NCBI RefSeq assembly: GCF_917563915.1
Contig: NZ_CAKJTI010000029.1
Coordinates: 1 to 44,319 of the forward strand
From: Bacillus rhizoplanae
GTDB taxonomy: Bacteria > Bacillota > Bacilli > Bacillales > Bacillaceae_G
DNA length: 44,319 bases
Reading direction: 5' to 3'
This document shows, piece by piece, positions 1 through 8,892 of this stretch (positions within the stretch are counted from its first letter, which is position 1; every line of letters starts with the position of its first letter). The notes beneath the pieces were generated by a model. That model saw only the letters and a program-made list of their open reading frames with translations. It searched no databases and was not told the origin of the DNA. Position numbers and translations under genes: made by a program.

Positions 1-3
1 TAT

Positions 4-78
4 TCCGCAGTAGCTCAGTGGTAGAGCTATCGGCTGTTAACCGATCGGTCGTAGGTTCGAGTCCTACCTGCGGAGCCA
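4..78 (+). tRNA. tRNA-Asn (GTT)
   Basis: Cloverleaf read by eye. The acceptor stem pairs 4-10 with 68-74 over 7 bp. The anticodon stem is 29-33/41-45, with loop 34-40 carrying GTT at 36-38. The T-loop motif GTTCGAG is present. The discriminator is G75 and CCA is encoded at 76-78. It is the first of three closely packed tRNAs, probably the tail of a longer tRNA or rRNA-tRNA operon that begins left of the window. Confidence 0.97.
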
Positions 79-86
79 TATAATAT

Positions 87-177
87 AGAGAAGTACCCAA
101 GTGGCTCAAGGGGCTCCCCTGCTAAGGGAGTAGATCGCTTACGCGGTGCGAGGGTTCGAATCCCTTCTTCTCTGCCA
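87..177 (+). tRNA. tRNA-Ser (GCT)
   Basis: Class II tRNA with a long variable arm. The acceptor stem 87-93 pairs perfectly with 167-173. The anticodon stem is 114-118/126-130, with GCT at 121-123, reading AGC/AGU serine codons. The discriminator is G174 and CCA is encoded at 175-177. Only 8 nt separate it from tRNA-Asn, so the two are co-transcribed. Confidence 0.97.
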
Positions 178-183
178 GAAATT

Positions 184-255
184 GGCCCGTTGGTCAAGTG
201 GTTAAGACACCGCCCTTTCACGGCGGTAACACGGGTTCGAATCCCGTACGGGTCA
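184..255 (+). tRNA. tRNA-Glu (TTC), no encoded CCA
   Basis: The acceptor stem 184-190 pairs with 248-254, with one G-U pair (185/253). The anticodon loop contains TTC and the T-loop GTTCGAA is intact. The discriminator is A255. The next bases are TAC rather than CCA, so this tRNA needs CCA added after transcription, unlike its two neighbours. It is the last gene of the cluster and a terminator follows directly. Confidence 0.96.
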
Positions 256-259
256 TACG

Positions 260-292
260 AAAAGAGATAGCATTATATGCTATCTCTTTTTT
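260..292 (+). terminator. Terminator of the tRNA cluster
   Basis: Inverted repeat AAAGAGATAGCA / TGCTATCTCTTT with a short AT loop, followed by a T-run, directly after tRNA-Glu. Confidence 0.9.
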
Positions 293-406
293 ATTTGTCT
301 TGTGTTAATGGATAATTAATCCTCAACCTTAATCACATGAGCATTAATTAAAGAAGATAGTTTTTTATTTAAAATACAATTCTTCGGTTTAATATCAATA
401 ATAATG

Positions 407-706
407 CTAAAGCACAATTGCATCAATGCGCTCGCAATTAACGAGGATAATGCGCCCACGTCCATCTATAAATATAGCAAGACCCGTGTTAAAGTGAAAT
501 CCTGTGAAATTTGAAACGGCTAATGGTGTGCCATTAACTAAAATTTCGTTTACTTTTTTTCCTAAATTAAAGGTGTTTAAAAGGCAGCAAATACCTTCAA
601 AATGTTTTTGTTTATTTTTTGTATTTGAAGGTTGTTTATGTGTGTCCTTTACTAAATTTGGATTGAATATGCTAGGGATAGCAGTATGATTTATGAGAAT
701 TGACAT
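407..706 (-). CDS. Small hypothetical protein, paralogue of the next gene
   Basis: A 99-residue protein that I do not recognise. The ATG at 706 has a clear ribosome binding site (AGAGGGGAAG, 5 nt upstream). The N-terminal half is polar and has a Cys-Cys pair. The C-terminal half (about residues 52-99) has alternating hydrophobic residues typical of a small beta-barrel: an NGT turn, then an FIDGRGRIILVNCERI segment. The same pattern (NG turn, a phenylalanine-rich strand, FVD, G-x-ILIDC-x-I-x-A) occurs in the protein at 799-1032, so the two look like paralogues. Small DUF2642-like or Sm-like barrels found in Bacillus spores have a similar outline, but that is a guess. No signal peptide or membrane segment is visible. 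Confidence 0.6.
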   Translation of the reverse strand: MSILINHTAIPSIFNPNLVKDTHKQPSNTKNKQKHFEGICCLLNTFNLGKKVNEILVNGTPLAVSNFTGFHFNTGLAIFIDGRGRIILVNCERIDAIVL

Positions 707-763
707 GTTTCTTCCCCTCTTCCTCTTTTGTTTATCTCGGATAGAAATATATTTTGAAATTAT

Positions 764-793
764 AAAAAAGAGCTTTTTTCAAAGCTCTTTTTT
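764..793 (-). terminator. Terminator after the 77-aa gene
   Basis: Stem AAAAAAGAGCTTT / AAAGCTCTTTTTT with a 4-nt loop. It lies 5 bp past the stop codon of the minus-strand gene at 799-1032 and has T-runs on both strands. Confidence 0.8.
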
Positions 794-798
794 ATAAA

Positions 799-1032
799 CT
801 AGTGTGCCTCAATTCGAAGTGCTTGAATATCACGGCAATCTATAAGAATTACTCCTCCTGCTTCTTCTCCTTCTGTATCTACGAAAGTTGCACAAAAGTT
901 TTCAGGATTAAAATTAACAAAAGTAACATCTTCTATTACGTTTCCGTTTAGAAAAATATCTACTTCTGTACCAGGCTGTAAATCTTCTAATTGTTCACAG
1001 ACGCATTTTGTATGCTTATTTATATAAACCAA
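799..1032 (-). CDS. Small hypothetical beta-rich protein
   Basis: A protein of up to 77 residues. Its body resembles the C-terminal half of the neighbouring 407-706 product: GTEVDIFLNGN, then a strand rich in Phe and Asn, FVDTEGEE, and GGVILIDCRDIQAL. It is acidic, with Cys-x-Cys near the N-terminus and no signal peptide or membrane segment. The start is unclear. A good AAAGGAG lies only 1 nt before the TTG at 1032, which is too close, and no ATG is available in frame. The product is probably a small single-domain barrel. Its function is unknown; being the partner of the adjacent paralogue is the only contextual clue. Confidence 0.6.
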   Translation of the reverse strand: MVYINKHTKCVCEQLEDLQPGTEVDIFLNGNVIEDVTFVNFNPENFCATFVDTEGEEAGGVILIDCRDIQALRIEAH

Positions 1033-1473
1033 CTCCTTTCAAAATAAATTTTTGACTCAATATATTATATTGGTAAGCTGAAAAAAGGTGTGGACAACTT
1101 ATATAAGGTATATAAACTAAAATAGCTTTCGGCTCTATTAGTTATCAAATTGAATTCCTATCAACGAGAGATGAAGAAATCCGTTATTGATAAAAATTAC
1201 ATTGTACTTATTATGGAACTATTTCCTAATGCTATAATGGGATAAAGGAACTAGATGTAACTGCGGCAACTATTCACTATTTAAACGCCAACTCGTTTTG
1301 AAGCGGTTGATTTAAACAGTTCTGGTTGTTTAGGCTCAATCCTTTGTATCCAATACGAACAGACTATAGTGGTGGATAGACTTATGATTTTGAAGGAAAT
1401 AGTATGTGAATGTAGAATGTGTTTCGCTAAGATTGGGATGGATTCTACACTTGATACTATAATTTTCTCTCAT
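1033..1473. other. Long intergenic region without a supportable gene
   Basis: About 440 bp between the small minus-strand gene and the ldh operators. Several short open stretches occur (for example 1290-1479 on the plus strand without a start codon). Some carry protein-like strings broken by stops, which would suit decayed coding sequence, but I recognise no family and see no ribosome binding site with a usable frame. Confidence 0.4.
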
Positions 1474-1491
1474 CTGTGAAAAAGTTCACAA
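1474..1491. promoter_or_regulatory. Rex operator 1 (ldh)
   Basis: CTGTGAA-N4-TTCACAA matches the Rex consensus TTGTGAA-N4-TTCACAA at all but one arm position. Its centre is 30 bp, about three helical turns, from the second site. Rex is the NADH-sensing repressor of fermentation genes in Gram-positive bacteria and ldh is a standard target. Confidence 0.88.
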
Positions 1492-1503
1492 ATAGGTCAT
1501 AAA

Positions 1504-1521
1504 TTGTGAATATATTCACAA
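1504..1521. promoter_or_regulatory. Rex operator 2 (ldh)
   Basis: TTGTGAA-TATA-TTCACAA is a perfect 7+7 palindrome matching the Rex consensus. It lies just upstream of the extended -10 of the ldh promoter, so bound Rex would block RNA polymerase until NADH rises. Confidence 0.92.
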
Positions 1522-1528
1522 ACAAACG

Positions 1529-1537
1529 TGCTACAAT
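1529..1537 (+). promoter_or_regulatory. ldh promoter, extended -10
   Basis: TGCTACAAT matches an extended -10 (TG-N-TATAAT, one mismatch). It begins 8 bp after the second Rex box. There is no good -35 at the usual distance, which an extended -10 can tolerate. The leader to the ATG at 1638 is about 95 nt. Confidence 0.6.
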
Positions 1538-1622
1538 ATGTGTGTAAGGAAGTTAAACAATATAAAATCAGTATTTTAATTATATACTTAAATGACAATG
1601 ATAATAATGAAATGAAAAATAG

Positions 1623-2582
<960 letters not shown>

Positions 2583-2594
2583 TCCAAATTGTAT

Positions 2595-2650
2595 AAAACC
2601 CTTTCCGGCAGCCCCCTGTATATCCCCCTTTTGCCGGAAAGGGTTTTTTT
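2595..2650 (+). terminator. ldh terminator
   Basis: Perfect arms AAACCCTTTCCGGCA / TGCCGGAAAGGGTTT around a C-rich loop, followed by a T-run. Confidence 0.93.
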
Positions 2651-2764
2651 ATGTTTTGCTGAAAGTTAATTACTCTTTAAATGTAATATGTATTTTGCTC
2701 TAATAGGAAGTAATGAATCGTAGTAAAATTTCCCCTCTTTTTCACTTAAAAAAATTATTCTAAA

Positions 2765-2778
2765 ATAAAGCGCTTACA
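2765..2778. promoter_or_regulatory. cre-like CcpA site upstream of glgB
   Basis: Read on the minus strand, TGTAAGCGCTTTAT matches the cre consensus TGWAANCGNTNNCW except at one position near the 3' end, and it contains the palindrome AAGCGCTT. A carbon catabolite control site would suit a glycogen operon. The distance to the glgB start, about 165 bp, allows either activation or repression. It was called from pattern alone. Confidence 0.5.
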
Positions 2779-2802
2779 ATGAATATTCGTCAAAATTCGA
2801 TA

Positions 2803-2847
2803 TTTTCAGCGGAAATTTATAGAATTACCATGAATTTCCGCTGAAAA
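2803..2847. repeat. 15-bp perfect inverted repeat upstream of glgB
   Basis: The arm TTTTCAGCGGAAATT (2803-2817) pairs exactly with AATTTCCGCTGAAAA (2833-2847) around a 15-nt loop. It lies between the cre-like site and glgB. The plus-strand side is followed by A-rich rather than T-only sequence, so it is not a standard terminator. It could be an operator or an RNA leader structure. Confidence 0.75.
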
Positions 2848-2943
2848 AACGTATATTTTTTTAAAAACTCGCAAGGATATTTACATTTATCGAAGAATAG
2901 TAATAACATATTTAAAATTCTGTCATCTTGTGAGGTGAACATA

Positions 2944-4881
2944 GTGATTGTAACAAATTGTAATGAGGAAAAAATGCTATTGTTTCATAAAGAGAAGTTT
3001 TACGATAGCTACGAAATATTTGGTGCTCATCTAACGAAGGAAGATGGGGTGCAAGGAACACGTTTTTCCGTATGGGCTCCTCATGCACAAGCTGTGAGTA
3101 TTGTAGGAGATTTTAATGGATGGAATAATCAAATTCATAAAATGGTGCGAGTGACAGAGGATGGAATTTGGTCTTTGTTCATACCAAATGTAGCTCAGCT
3201 GGAATTGTACAAATATGCAATTAAAGCCTCAAACGGGCATACAATTTTAAAAGCTGATCCGTATGCAATGTATGCTGAAGTGAGACCAAATACGGCATCC
3301 GTTGTTTATGATATAAAAGGATATAAATGGAAAGATCAGAAGTGGTTTCAAAAAAAGAAACGAAAACCAATTTATAATGAACCGTTAGCAATTTATGAGC
3401 TTCACTTTGGTTCATGGAAAAAGAAAGAAGATGAGTCTTTTTACTCTTACAGAGAAATGGCAGATGAGCTTATTCCGTATGTAGTAGAGCATCAATTTAC
3501 TCATATTGAAATTATGCCGCTTGTTGAACACCCATATGATCGTTCCTGGGGATATCAAGGGACTGGATATTATGCACCGACAAGTAGATACGGAGCACCG
3601 CAGGATTTTATGTATTTTGTCGATGAATGTCACAAATATGGGATCGGTGTCATTTTAGATTGGGTACCAGGGCATTTTTGTAAAGATGCTCATGGGCTTT
3701 ATTTGTTTGATGGAGAACCAACGTATGAATATAGAGATCTTGATGTACAAGAAAACCACGTATGGGGAACTGTGAACTTTGATTTAGGAAAACAAGAAGT
3801 ACGAAATTTTCTCATTTCGAATGCATTGTTTTGGATGAAGTATTATCATATCGACGGCTTTCGCGTTGATGCGGTTGCTAACATGCTATATTGGGAGCGA
3901 AATGGGGGGCAGGAAAGTAATGAACATGCTGTATTATTTCTGCAACAGCTGAATGAAGCAGTATTTGCGGAAGATCCAACTTTCTTAATGACTGCGGAAG
4001 ATTCAACAGCATGGCCGCTCGTAACTGCACCAACATATGAAGGTGGACTTGGTTTTAATTATAAATGGAATATGGGCTGGATGAATGACATTTTAAAATA
4101 TATGGAATGTGCGCCGGAGTATCGGAAGTATATTCATGACAAAGTAACATTTTCACTGCTTTACGCGTATTCTGAGAATTTTATTTTACCGTTATCACAT
4201 GATGAAGTTGTGCATGGGAAAAAGTCACTATTAAATAAAATGCCGGGTGATTATTGGTCCAAGTTTGCTCAGCTTCGTTTATTGTATGGCTATTTATTTA
4301 CACATCCAGGTAAGAAGCTGCTCTTTATGGGCGGCGAGTTTGGACAATATGACGAATGGAAAGACCTTGAAGATTTAGATTGGGACTTACATGATTTTGA
4401 AATGCATAATCGTACGCATGATTACTTTAAGGAGCTCATAGCATTGTATAAGCGCTCTAAGCCGCTTTGGCAGCTTGATCACACAGACAAGGGTTTTCAG
4501 TGGATTGATGCGGATAACCGTGAGCAAAGTATTTTTTCGTTTATTCGCCAAGGGGAGAGAGAAGAGGATGTTCTCGTTATCGTTTGTAACTTTACAAATG
4601 CGGTATATGAAAACTATAAAGTTGGCGTACCAGCATTTCGCTATTATAACGAAATTTTAAATAGTGATAGTTCTGCATACGGCGGTTCGGGACAAATCAA
4701 TAATAAGCGATTAAAAGCGATTATGGAACCTTATCATAATCAGCTTGCTCATGTTGAAATGACAATACCACCATTTGGAATTTCAATTTTACGGCCAGTG
4801 AAAACACGAAAGGGGAGTAGTAAACAAGATGGTACAAAAGCAGACGTGCGTAGCAATGTTATTAGCAGGGGGAAAAGGTAG
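2944..4881 (+). CDS. glgB: 1,4-alpha-glucan branching enzyme
   Basis: A 645-residue GH13 enzyme that cuts alpha-1,4 chains and rejoins them as alpha-1,6 branches in cytoplasmic glycogen. An N-terminal CBM48-type domain (about residues 30-120, with [11 protein letters not shown] and VGDFNGW) precedes the TIM barrel. Catalytic residues by count are Asp309 (DGFRVDAV) and Glu352 (TAEDS); [10 protein letters not shown] gives the transition-state His-Asp. I chose GTG 2944 because GAGGTGA ends 5 nt before it. GTG 2935 would overlap that site. The chosen start also gives the usual length for Bacillus GlgB. It is the first gene of the glg operon, and its last 53 nt overlap the start of glgC. Confidence 0.96.
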   Translation: MIVTNCNEEKMLLFHKEKFYDSYEIFGAHLTKEDGVQGTRFSVWAPHAQAVSIVGDFNGWNNQIHKMVRVTEDGIWSLFIPNVAQLELYKYAIKASNGHTILKADPYAMYAEVRPNTASVVYDIKGYKWKDQKWFQKKKRKPIYNEPLAIYELHFGSWKKKEDESFYSYREMADELIPYVVEHQFTHIEIMPLVEHPYDRSWGYQGTGYYAPTSRYGAPQDFMYFVDECHKYGIGVILDWVPGHFCKDAHGLYLFDGEPTYEYRDLDVQENHVWGTVNFDLGKQEVRNFLISNALFWMKYYHIDGFRVDAVANMLYWERNGGQESNEHAVLFLQQLNEAVFAEDPTFLMTAEDSTAWPLVTAPTYEGGLGFNYKWNMGWMNDILKYMECAPEYRKYIHDKVTFSLLYAYSENFILPLSHDEVVHGKKSLLNKMPGDYWSKFAQLRLLYGYLFTHPGKKLLFMGGEFGQYDEWKDLEDLDWDLHDFEMHNRTHDYFKELIALYKRSKPLWQLDHTDKGFQWIDADNREQSIFSFIRQGEREEDVLVIVCNFTNAVYENYKVGVPAFRYYNEILNSDSSAYGGSGQINNKRLKAIMEPYHNQLAHVEMTIPPFGISILRPVKTRKGSSKQDGTKADVRSNVISRGKR

Positions 4882-5959
4882 CCGTTTAAGCGCCTTAACA
4901 AAAAATTTAGCGAAGCCAGCTGTTCCATTTGGCGGTAAATATCGCATTATTGATTTTACATTAAGTAACTGTGCGAATTCTGGTATTGAAACAGTGGGGA
5001 TTTTAACACAATATCAGCCGTTAGAATTGCATAGTTATATCGGTATTGGAGATGCATGGGATTTAGACCGTGTAAATGGAGGGGTTACTGTACTTCCTCC
5101 TTATGCGGAGTCTTCTGGGGTGAAATGGTATACAGGAACGGCAAGCGCCATTTATCAAAATTTGAATTATTTAAAGCAGTATGATCCGGAATATGTTCTC
5201 ATTTTATCTGGCGATCATATTTATAAGATGGATTATGCAAAAATGCTCGATCATCACATGGAACGAGAAGCAGATGTCTCTATTTCTGTTATTGAAGTAC
5301 CGTGGGATGAAGCAAGCCGCTTTGGCATTATGAATACGAATGAAGCGATGGAAATTGTTGAGTTTGAAGAAAAACCGCAGTTTCCAAAAAGTAATCTAGC
5401 TTCAATGGGCATTTATATTTTTAATTGGGCTATTTTAAAAGAGTATTTAGAAATGGATGCAAGAAATCCAGAATCTAGTAATGATTTTGGAAAAGATGTG
5501 ATTCCGCTTTTATTGGATGAAGGTAAAAAGCTTGTTGCGTATCCATTTAACGGGTATTGGAAAGACGTTGGAACAGTGAAGAGCTTATGGGAAGCAAATA
5601 TGGATTTGCTTCGCGAAGATTCAACGCTCAATTTGTATGACCGTGATTGGCGAATTTGTTCTGTTAACCCGAACCAGCCGCCTCAATATATTGCACCGTC
5701 AGCTAAAGTGGAAGAGTCGTTAATTAATGAAGGTTGTGTTGTAGAAGGTGATGTGCAGCATTCTGTATTGTTTCAAGGGGTAATCGTGGAGGAAGGCAGC
5801 AAGGTTGTAGATTCAGTTATTATGCCAGATGCCAGAATTGGAAAGAATGTTGTGATTGAGCGTGCCATTGTTGGGCCGGGAATGGTCATTGAAGATGGAG
5901 CAATCATTCGTCCGGAACGAAATATTGAAGACGTTGTATTAATTGCAGAGGAAAATTAA
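4829..5959 (+). CDS. glgC: Glucose-1-phosphate adenylyltransferase (ADP-glucose pyrophosphorylase), catalytic subunit
   Basis: A 376-residue enzyme that makes ADP-glucose from ATP and glucose-1-phosphate, the committed step of bacterial glycogen synthesis. The nucleotidyltransferase signature [10 protein letters not shown] lies near residue 12, followed by [25 protein letters not shown] is the nucleotide/metal site, and EEKPQFPKS carries a substrate lysine. The C-terminal 90 residues form hexapeptide repeats of a left-handed beta-helix. The ATG at 4829 lies inside glgB (53-nt overlap, different frame), with AAAGGGGAG upstream. This suggests translational coupling. The GlgD protein that follows is its non-catalytic partner in bacilli. 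Confidence 0.96.
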   Translation: MVQKQTCVAMLLAGGKGSRLSALTKNLAKPAVPFGGKYRIIDFTLSNCANSGIETVGILTQYQPLELHSYIGIGDAWDLDRVNGGVTVLPPYAESSGVKWYTGTASAIYQNLNYLKQYDPEYVLILSGDHIYKMDYAKMLDHHMEREADVSISVIEVPWDEASRFGIMNTNEAMEIVEFEEKPQFPKSNLASMGIYIFNWAILKEYLEMDARNPESSNDFGKDVIPLLLDEGKKLVAYPFNGYWKDVGTVKSLWEANMDLLREDSTLNLYDRDWRICSVNPNQPPQYIAPSAKVEESLINEGCVVEGDVQHSVLFQGVIVEEGSKVVDSVIMPDARIGKNVVIERAIVGPGMVIEDGAIIRPERNIEDVVLIAEEN

Positions 5960-6132
5960 ATGAAGTAAAACTAACGATTAGCAAGGGGAGCTTAATCTTT
6001 TCACAAATAGTTAGTGGAAACAATCGAAGCTTTTATGGATAGTGATTCTATTCCTATCTTCTTTGATTTTATAGAAGGTTACGGTGATAATTTTACTGTC
6101 TGATAGGGCGTGACGAAAAGGGGATGAGATGA

Positions 6133-7164
6133 GTGAGAGAATCAATGTTAGGAATTATTAATGCAACAGAGAACTTTCCATCTTTACAGCAAGTAACAAA
6201 TCATCGATCATTAGCGGTATTGCCGTTTGGTGGGCGCTACCGTTTAATTGATTTTATGCTTTCAAATATGGTAAATTCTCATATTCATAGTGTAGCCATT
6301 TTCACAAGTCATAAAAATCGTTCGCTCATGGATCATCTCGGTTCTGGGAAACAGTGGGATTTAGATCGGAAACGCGATGGCTTATTTTTATTTCCTCCAA
6401 ATTGCCAATGCGATCAGGATGAGTTTGGTTCGTTTGCTCATTTTGGAAGACATATTGATTACTTTTTACGTAGTAAAGAGCAGTATGTTGTGATTACAAA
6501 CAGTCATGTTGTAACAGCGCTTGATTTCCAGGCTGTATTAGAGCGCCATTTATATACAGAGGCAGATATTACCGAAGTATGTCACCAAGGCGAGTCACTT
6601 CAGACATATGTATTAAAAAAGGAGCTATTATTACATTTGTTTGAGACGTATCAAGACATGGGATATTATAGATTACTTGATGTTGTAAAAGAAAAACGAA
6701 ATACATCATTGCATATTGAAAGTTACGAGCATACTGGCTATGTGGCGGTAATAGATTCAATTGAAAGTTACTATAAACATAGTTTGGAAATACTGCAGCC
6801 GCATATTTGGAAGCAAGTGTTTAAGAAAGAAACGCCGATTTTTACGAAAGTAAAGGATGAGCCGCCAACAAGGTACGGAAAAGACGCGAGTGTACATAAT
6901 GCGATGGTTGCGAATGGCAGCATTATTGAGGGAGAAGTAGAAAATAGCGTTGTCTTTCGTTCTGTAAAGATTGGAAAAGGTTCGATTGTTCGTAACAGTA
7001 TTATTATGCAAAAGAGCCAAATTGGAGAGAATTGTATACTAGATGGTGTAATTATTGATAAGGATGTAAAAATTGAAGATGGGACGACGTTAACAGGCGG
7101 AGCCCATTCTCCATTTGTTGTAGAGAAAGGAACAATACAAAGCAGTAATATAACGATTTACTAA
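6133..7164 (+). CDS. glgD: ADP-glucose pyrophosphorylase regulatory subunit GlgD
   Basis: A 343-residue GlgC homologue. It keeps the fold markers (VLPFGGRYRLIDFMLSNMVN and C-terminal hexapeptide repeats such as SIIEGEVENSVVFRSVKIG). It lacks the catalytic GGxGxRL signature, which is replaced here by NATENFPSL. This is typical of GlgD, which forms a mixed complex with GlgC and raises its activity. The GTG at 6133 follows AAAAGGGGATGAGA. A gap of about 170 bp after glgC contains no gene. An in-frame ATG at 6145 is a less likely start because it leaves the ribosome binding site too far upstream. Confidence 0.93.
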   Translation: MRESMLGIINATENFPSLQQVTNHRSLAVLPFGGRYRLIDFMLSNMVNSHIHSVAIFTSHKNRSLMDHLGSGKQWDLDRKRDGLFLFPPNCQCDQDEFGSFAHFGRHIDYFLRSKEQYVVITNSHVVTALDFQAVLERHLYTEADITEVCHQGESLQTYVLKKELLLHLFETYQDMGYYRLLDVVKEKRNTSLHIESYEHTGYVAVIDSIESYYKHSLEILQPHIWKQVFKKETPIFTKVKDEPPTRYGKDASVHNAMVANGSIIEGEVENSVVFRSVKIGKGSIVRNSIIMQKSQIGENCILDGVIIDKDVKIEDGTTLTGGAHSPFVVEKGTIQSSNITIY

Positions 7165-7194
7165 GATGTATATTTGAAAATTGAGAGGAGGAAT

Positions 7195-7235
7195 CTGCAG
7201 CAGTAAGCATAGCTTGCCTATGCTTACTGCTGCAG
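7195..7235 (+). repeat. 18-bp perfect hairpin between ribosome binding site and glgA start
   Basis: The arm 7195-7212 (CTGCAGCAGTAAGCATAG) pairs exactly with 7218-7235 around the 5-nt loop CTTGC. The best Shine-Dalgarno, GAGAGGAGGA at 7182-7191, lies before the hairpin, and the glgA GTG (7249) lies 13 nt after it. There is no T-run, so it is not a simple terminator. Confidence 0.85.
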
Positions 7236-7248
7236 AGAAACAATCGCA

Positions 7249-8757
7249 GTGAATATTTTATTTGCAGTATCAGAATGTGTACCATTTATTAAATCGGGTG
7301 GATTAGCAGATGTAGCTGGAGCACTTCCAAAGGCATTGCAAAAACTTGGAATGAACGTGCGCGTTATGCTTCCGTACTATAGTTTAATTCCAGAGCATGT
7401 ACGAAAAGAATGTGTGCTTCATAAAGTGATTACGGTTCAGCTTGGTTGGCGTAATCAATATTGCGGTATTTTGAAAATGGAGCATGAAGGAATTACGTAT
7501 TATTTTATCGACAATGAATATTATTTTAAACGCGATTCACTATATGGTCATTATGATGATGGCGAACGTTTTTCATTTTTCTCAAAGGCGGTATTAGAAT
7601 GCATTCCGCATATAGATTTTGAAGTAGATGTTCTGCATTGTCATGATTGGCATACAGCGATGGCGAATTTTTTATTACGTGAAAAATATTGTGATCAGCC
7701 ATTATACGAAAAGATAAAGACAGTCTTTACGATTCATAACTTGCAGTTTCAAGGCGTGTTTCCGCGCATCGTTATGGATGACTTATTGGAGCTTGGTAAT
7801 GAGTATTTTCATAGTGAACAGCTTGAGTTTTACGGAAACATCAACTTCATGAAAGGCGGAATTGTCGCCTCTGATATGATTACAGCGGTAAGTCCGACAT
7901 ATAAAGAAGAAATTCAATATCCATTTTTCGGAGAGAAGTTAGATGGTTTATTGCGTAAATATAACGATAAACTTGTTGGGATTGTAAATGGAATTGACGG
8001 TGTTTTGTACAATCCGAAGAATGATAAAACGATAGCGGCAATGTATGATGCAAATTCACTTCATAAAAAAAGAGATAATAAACGTGCATTGCAGCGTTAT
8101 TTTGGATTACCAGAAAAAGAAGAGGCACCTATTATTGCGATGGTTACACGTTTAACGCAGCAAAAAGGATTAGATTTGGTGCGTCATGTTTTTCATGAAA
8201 TGATGCAAGAAGATGTGCAATTTATTGTACTTGGATCGGGCGATAAAGAATATGAACAGTTTTTTGAACAAATGGCATATGAATATCCAGATAAAGTGAA
8301 AGTGTATATCGGATTTCATGAAGAGCTGGCACATCAAGTGTATGCCGGGACAGACTTGTTTCTAATGCCATCTTTATTTGAGCCATGCGGCCTTGGACAG
8401 TTAATTGCCCTTGCATACGGAGCGATTCCAATTGTGCGGGAAACAGGCGGTTTAAATGATACAGTTCAATCGTACAATGAAGCTATAAATGAAGGAAATG
8501 GTTTTAGTTTTGCGAACTTCAATGCGCACGATATGCTGCATACGGTGCAGCGTGCACTGCACTATTATCATGACAAAAAGGTATGGCAGTCTCTTGTGAA
8601 ACGAGCAATGACAGAGGATTATAGCTGGAAGCAGTCCGCACGTAAGTATAAGGAGCTTTATGAAAGCTTGTTCGAGTCAAATGAGGAACCACAATCTCAT
8701 GAGGAACAAAAGGAGATTGATGAGAAGCAACCGATTCTTTTTGTTCATCAACAGTAG
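7249..8757 (+). CDS. glgA: Glycogen synthase (ADP-glucose dependent)
   Basis: A 502-residue GT5 glycosyltransferase that adds glucose from ADP-glucose to growing alpha-1,4 chains. The N-terminal KSGGLADV loop (residues 15-22) binds ADP-glucose. [12 protein letters not shown] opens the C-terminal Rossmann domain, and [11 protein letters not shown] carries the catalytic glutamate. The protein is about 25 residues longer than the roughly 476 common for the group, because of an acidic, Glu/Gln-rich C-terminal tail. The GTG at 7249 begins the standard [13 protein letters not shown] sequence. Only a weak AGAGAAA lies close upstream. The strong ribosome binding site is 57 nt away, across the hairpin, so translation may be structure-controlled. 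Confidence 0.95.
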   Translation: MNILFAVSECVPFIKSGGLADVAGALPKALQKLGMNVRVMLPYYSLIPEHVRKECVLHKVITVQLGWRNQYCGILKMEHEGITYYFIDNEYYFKRDSLYGHYDDGERFSFFSKAVLECIPHIDFEVDVLHCHDWHTAMANFLLREKYCDQPLYEKIKTVFTIHNLQFQGVFPRIVMDDLLELGNEYFHSEQLEFYGNINFMKGGIVASDMITAVSPTYKEEIQYPFFGEKLDGLLRKYNDKLVGIVNGIDGVLYNPKNDKTIAAMYDANSLHKKRDNKRALQRYFGLPEKEEAPIIAMVTRLTQQKGLDLVRHVFHEMMQEDVQFIVLGSGDKEYEQFFEQMAYEYPDKVKVYIGFHEELAHQVYAGTDLFLMPSLFEPCGLGQLIALAYGAIPIVRETGGLNDTVQSYNEAINEGNGFSFANFNAHDMLHTVQRALHYYHDKKVWQSLVKRAMTEDYSWKQSARKYKELYESLFESNEEPQSHEEQKEIDEKQPILFVHQQ

Positions 8758-8835
8758 GAAAGCGTAATTGATACATGTTTCACTGAACGGGTTATATGTG
8801 TGAAGGATTCATTCGTTAGAACCGGATTTGGAGGG

Positions 8836-8867
8836 CTAACCAGCAGCGGGAAATCCACTGCTGGTAG
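8836..8867 (+). repeat. Hairpin before glgP
   Basis: ACCAGCAGCGG pairs with CCACTGCTGGT with one mismatch around a short loop, and ends 25 nt before the glgP ATG. It resembles the hairpin before glgA in its CAGCAG/CTGCTG core. A few Ts follow, so partial termination or translational control is possible. Confidence 0.6.
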
Positions 8868-8892
8868 TTTCATTTTGGGAGAGGTGAGAGAG

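Noticed and set aside
27-221. Open frame across the tRNA genes
   Set aside because: It covers three well-formed tRNAs on the other strand and is tRNA-derived translation.
1290-1479. Open stretch upstream of ldh
   Set aside because: No start codon or ribosome binding site early in the frame, no recognised protein, and it ends in the first Rex box.
8800-8892. N-terminal extension of glgP
   Set aside because: The 31 extra codons run through a hairpin, and a good ribosome binding site precedes the ATG at 8893, which gives the usual family length.
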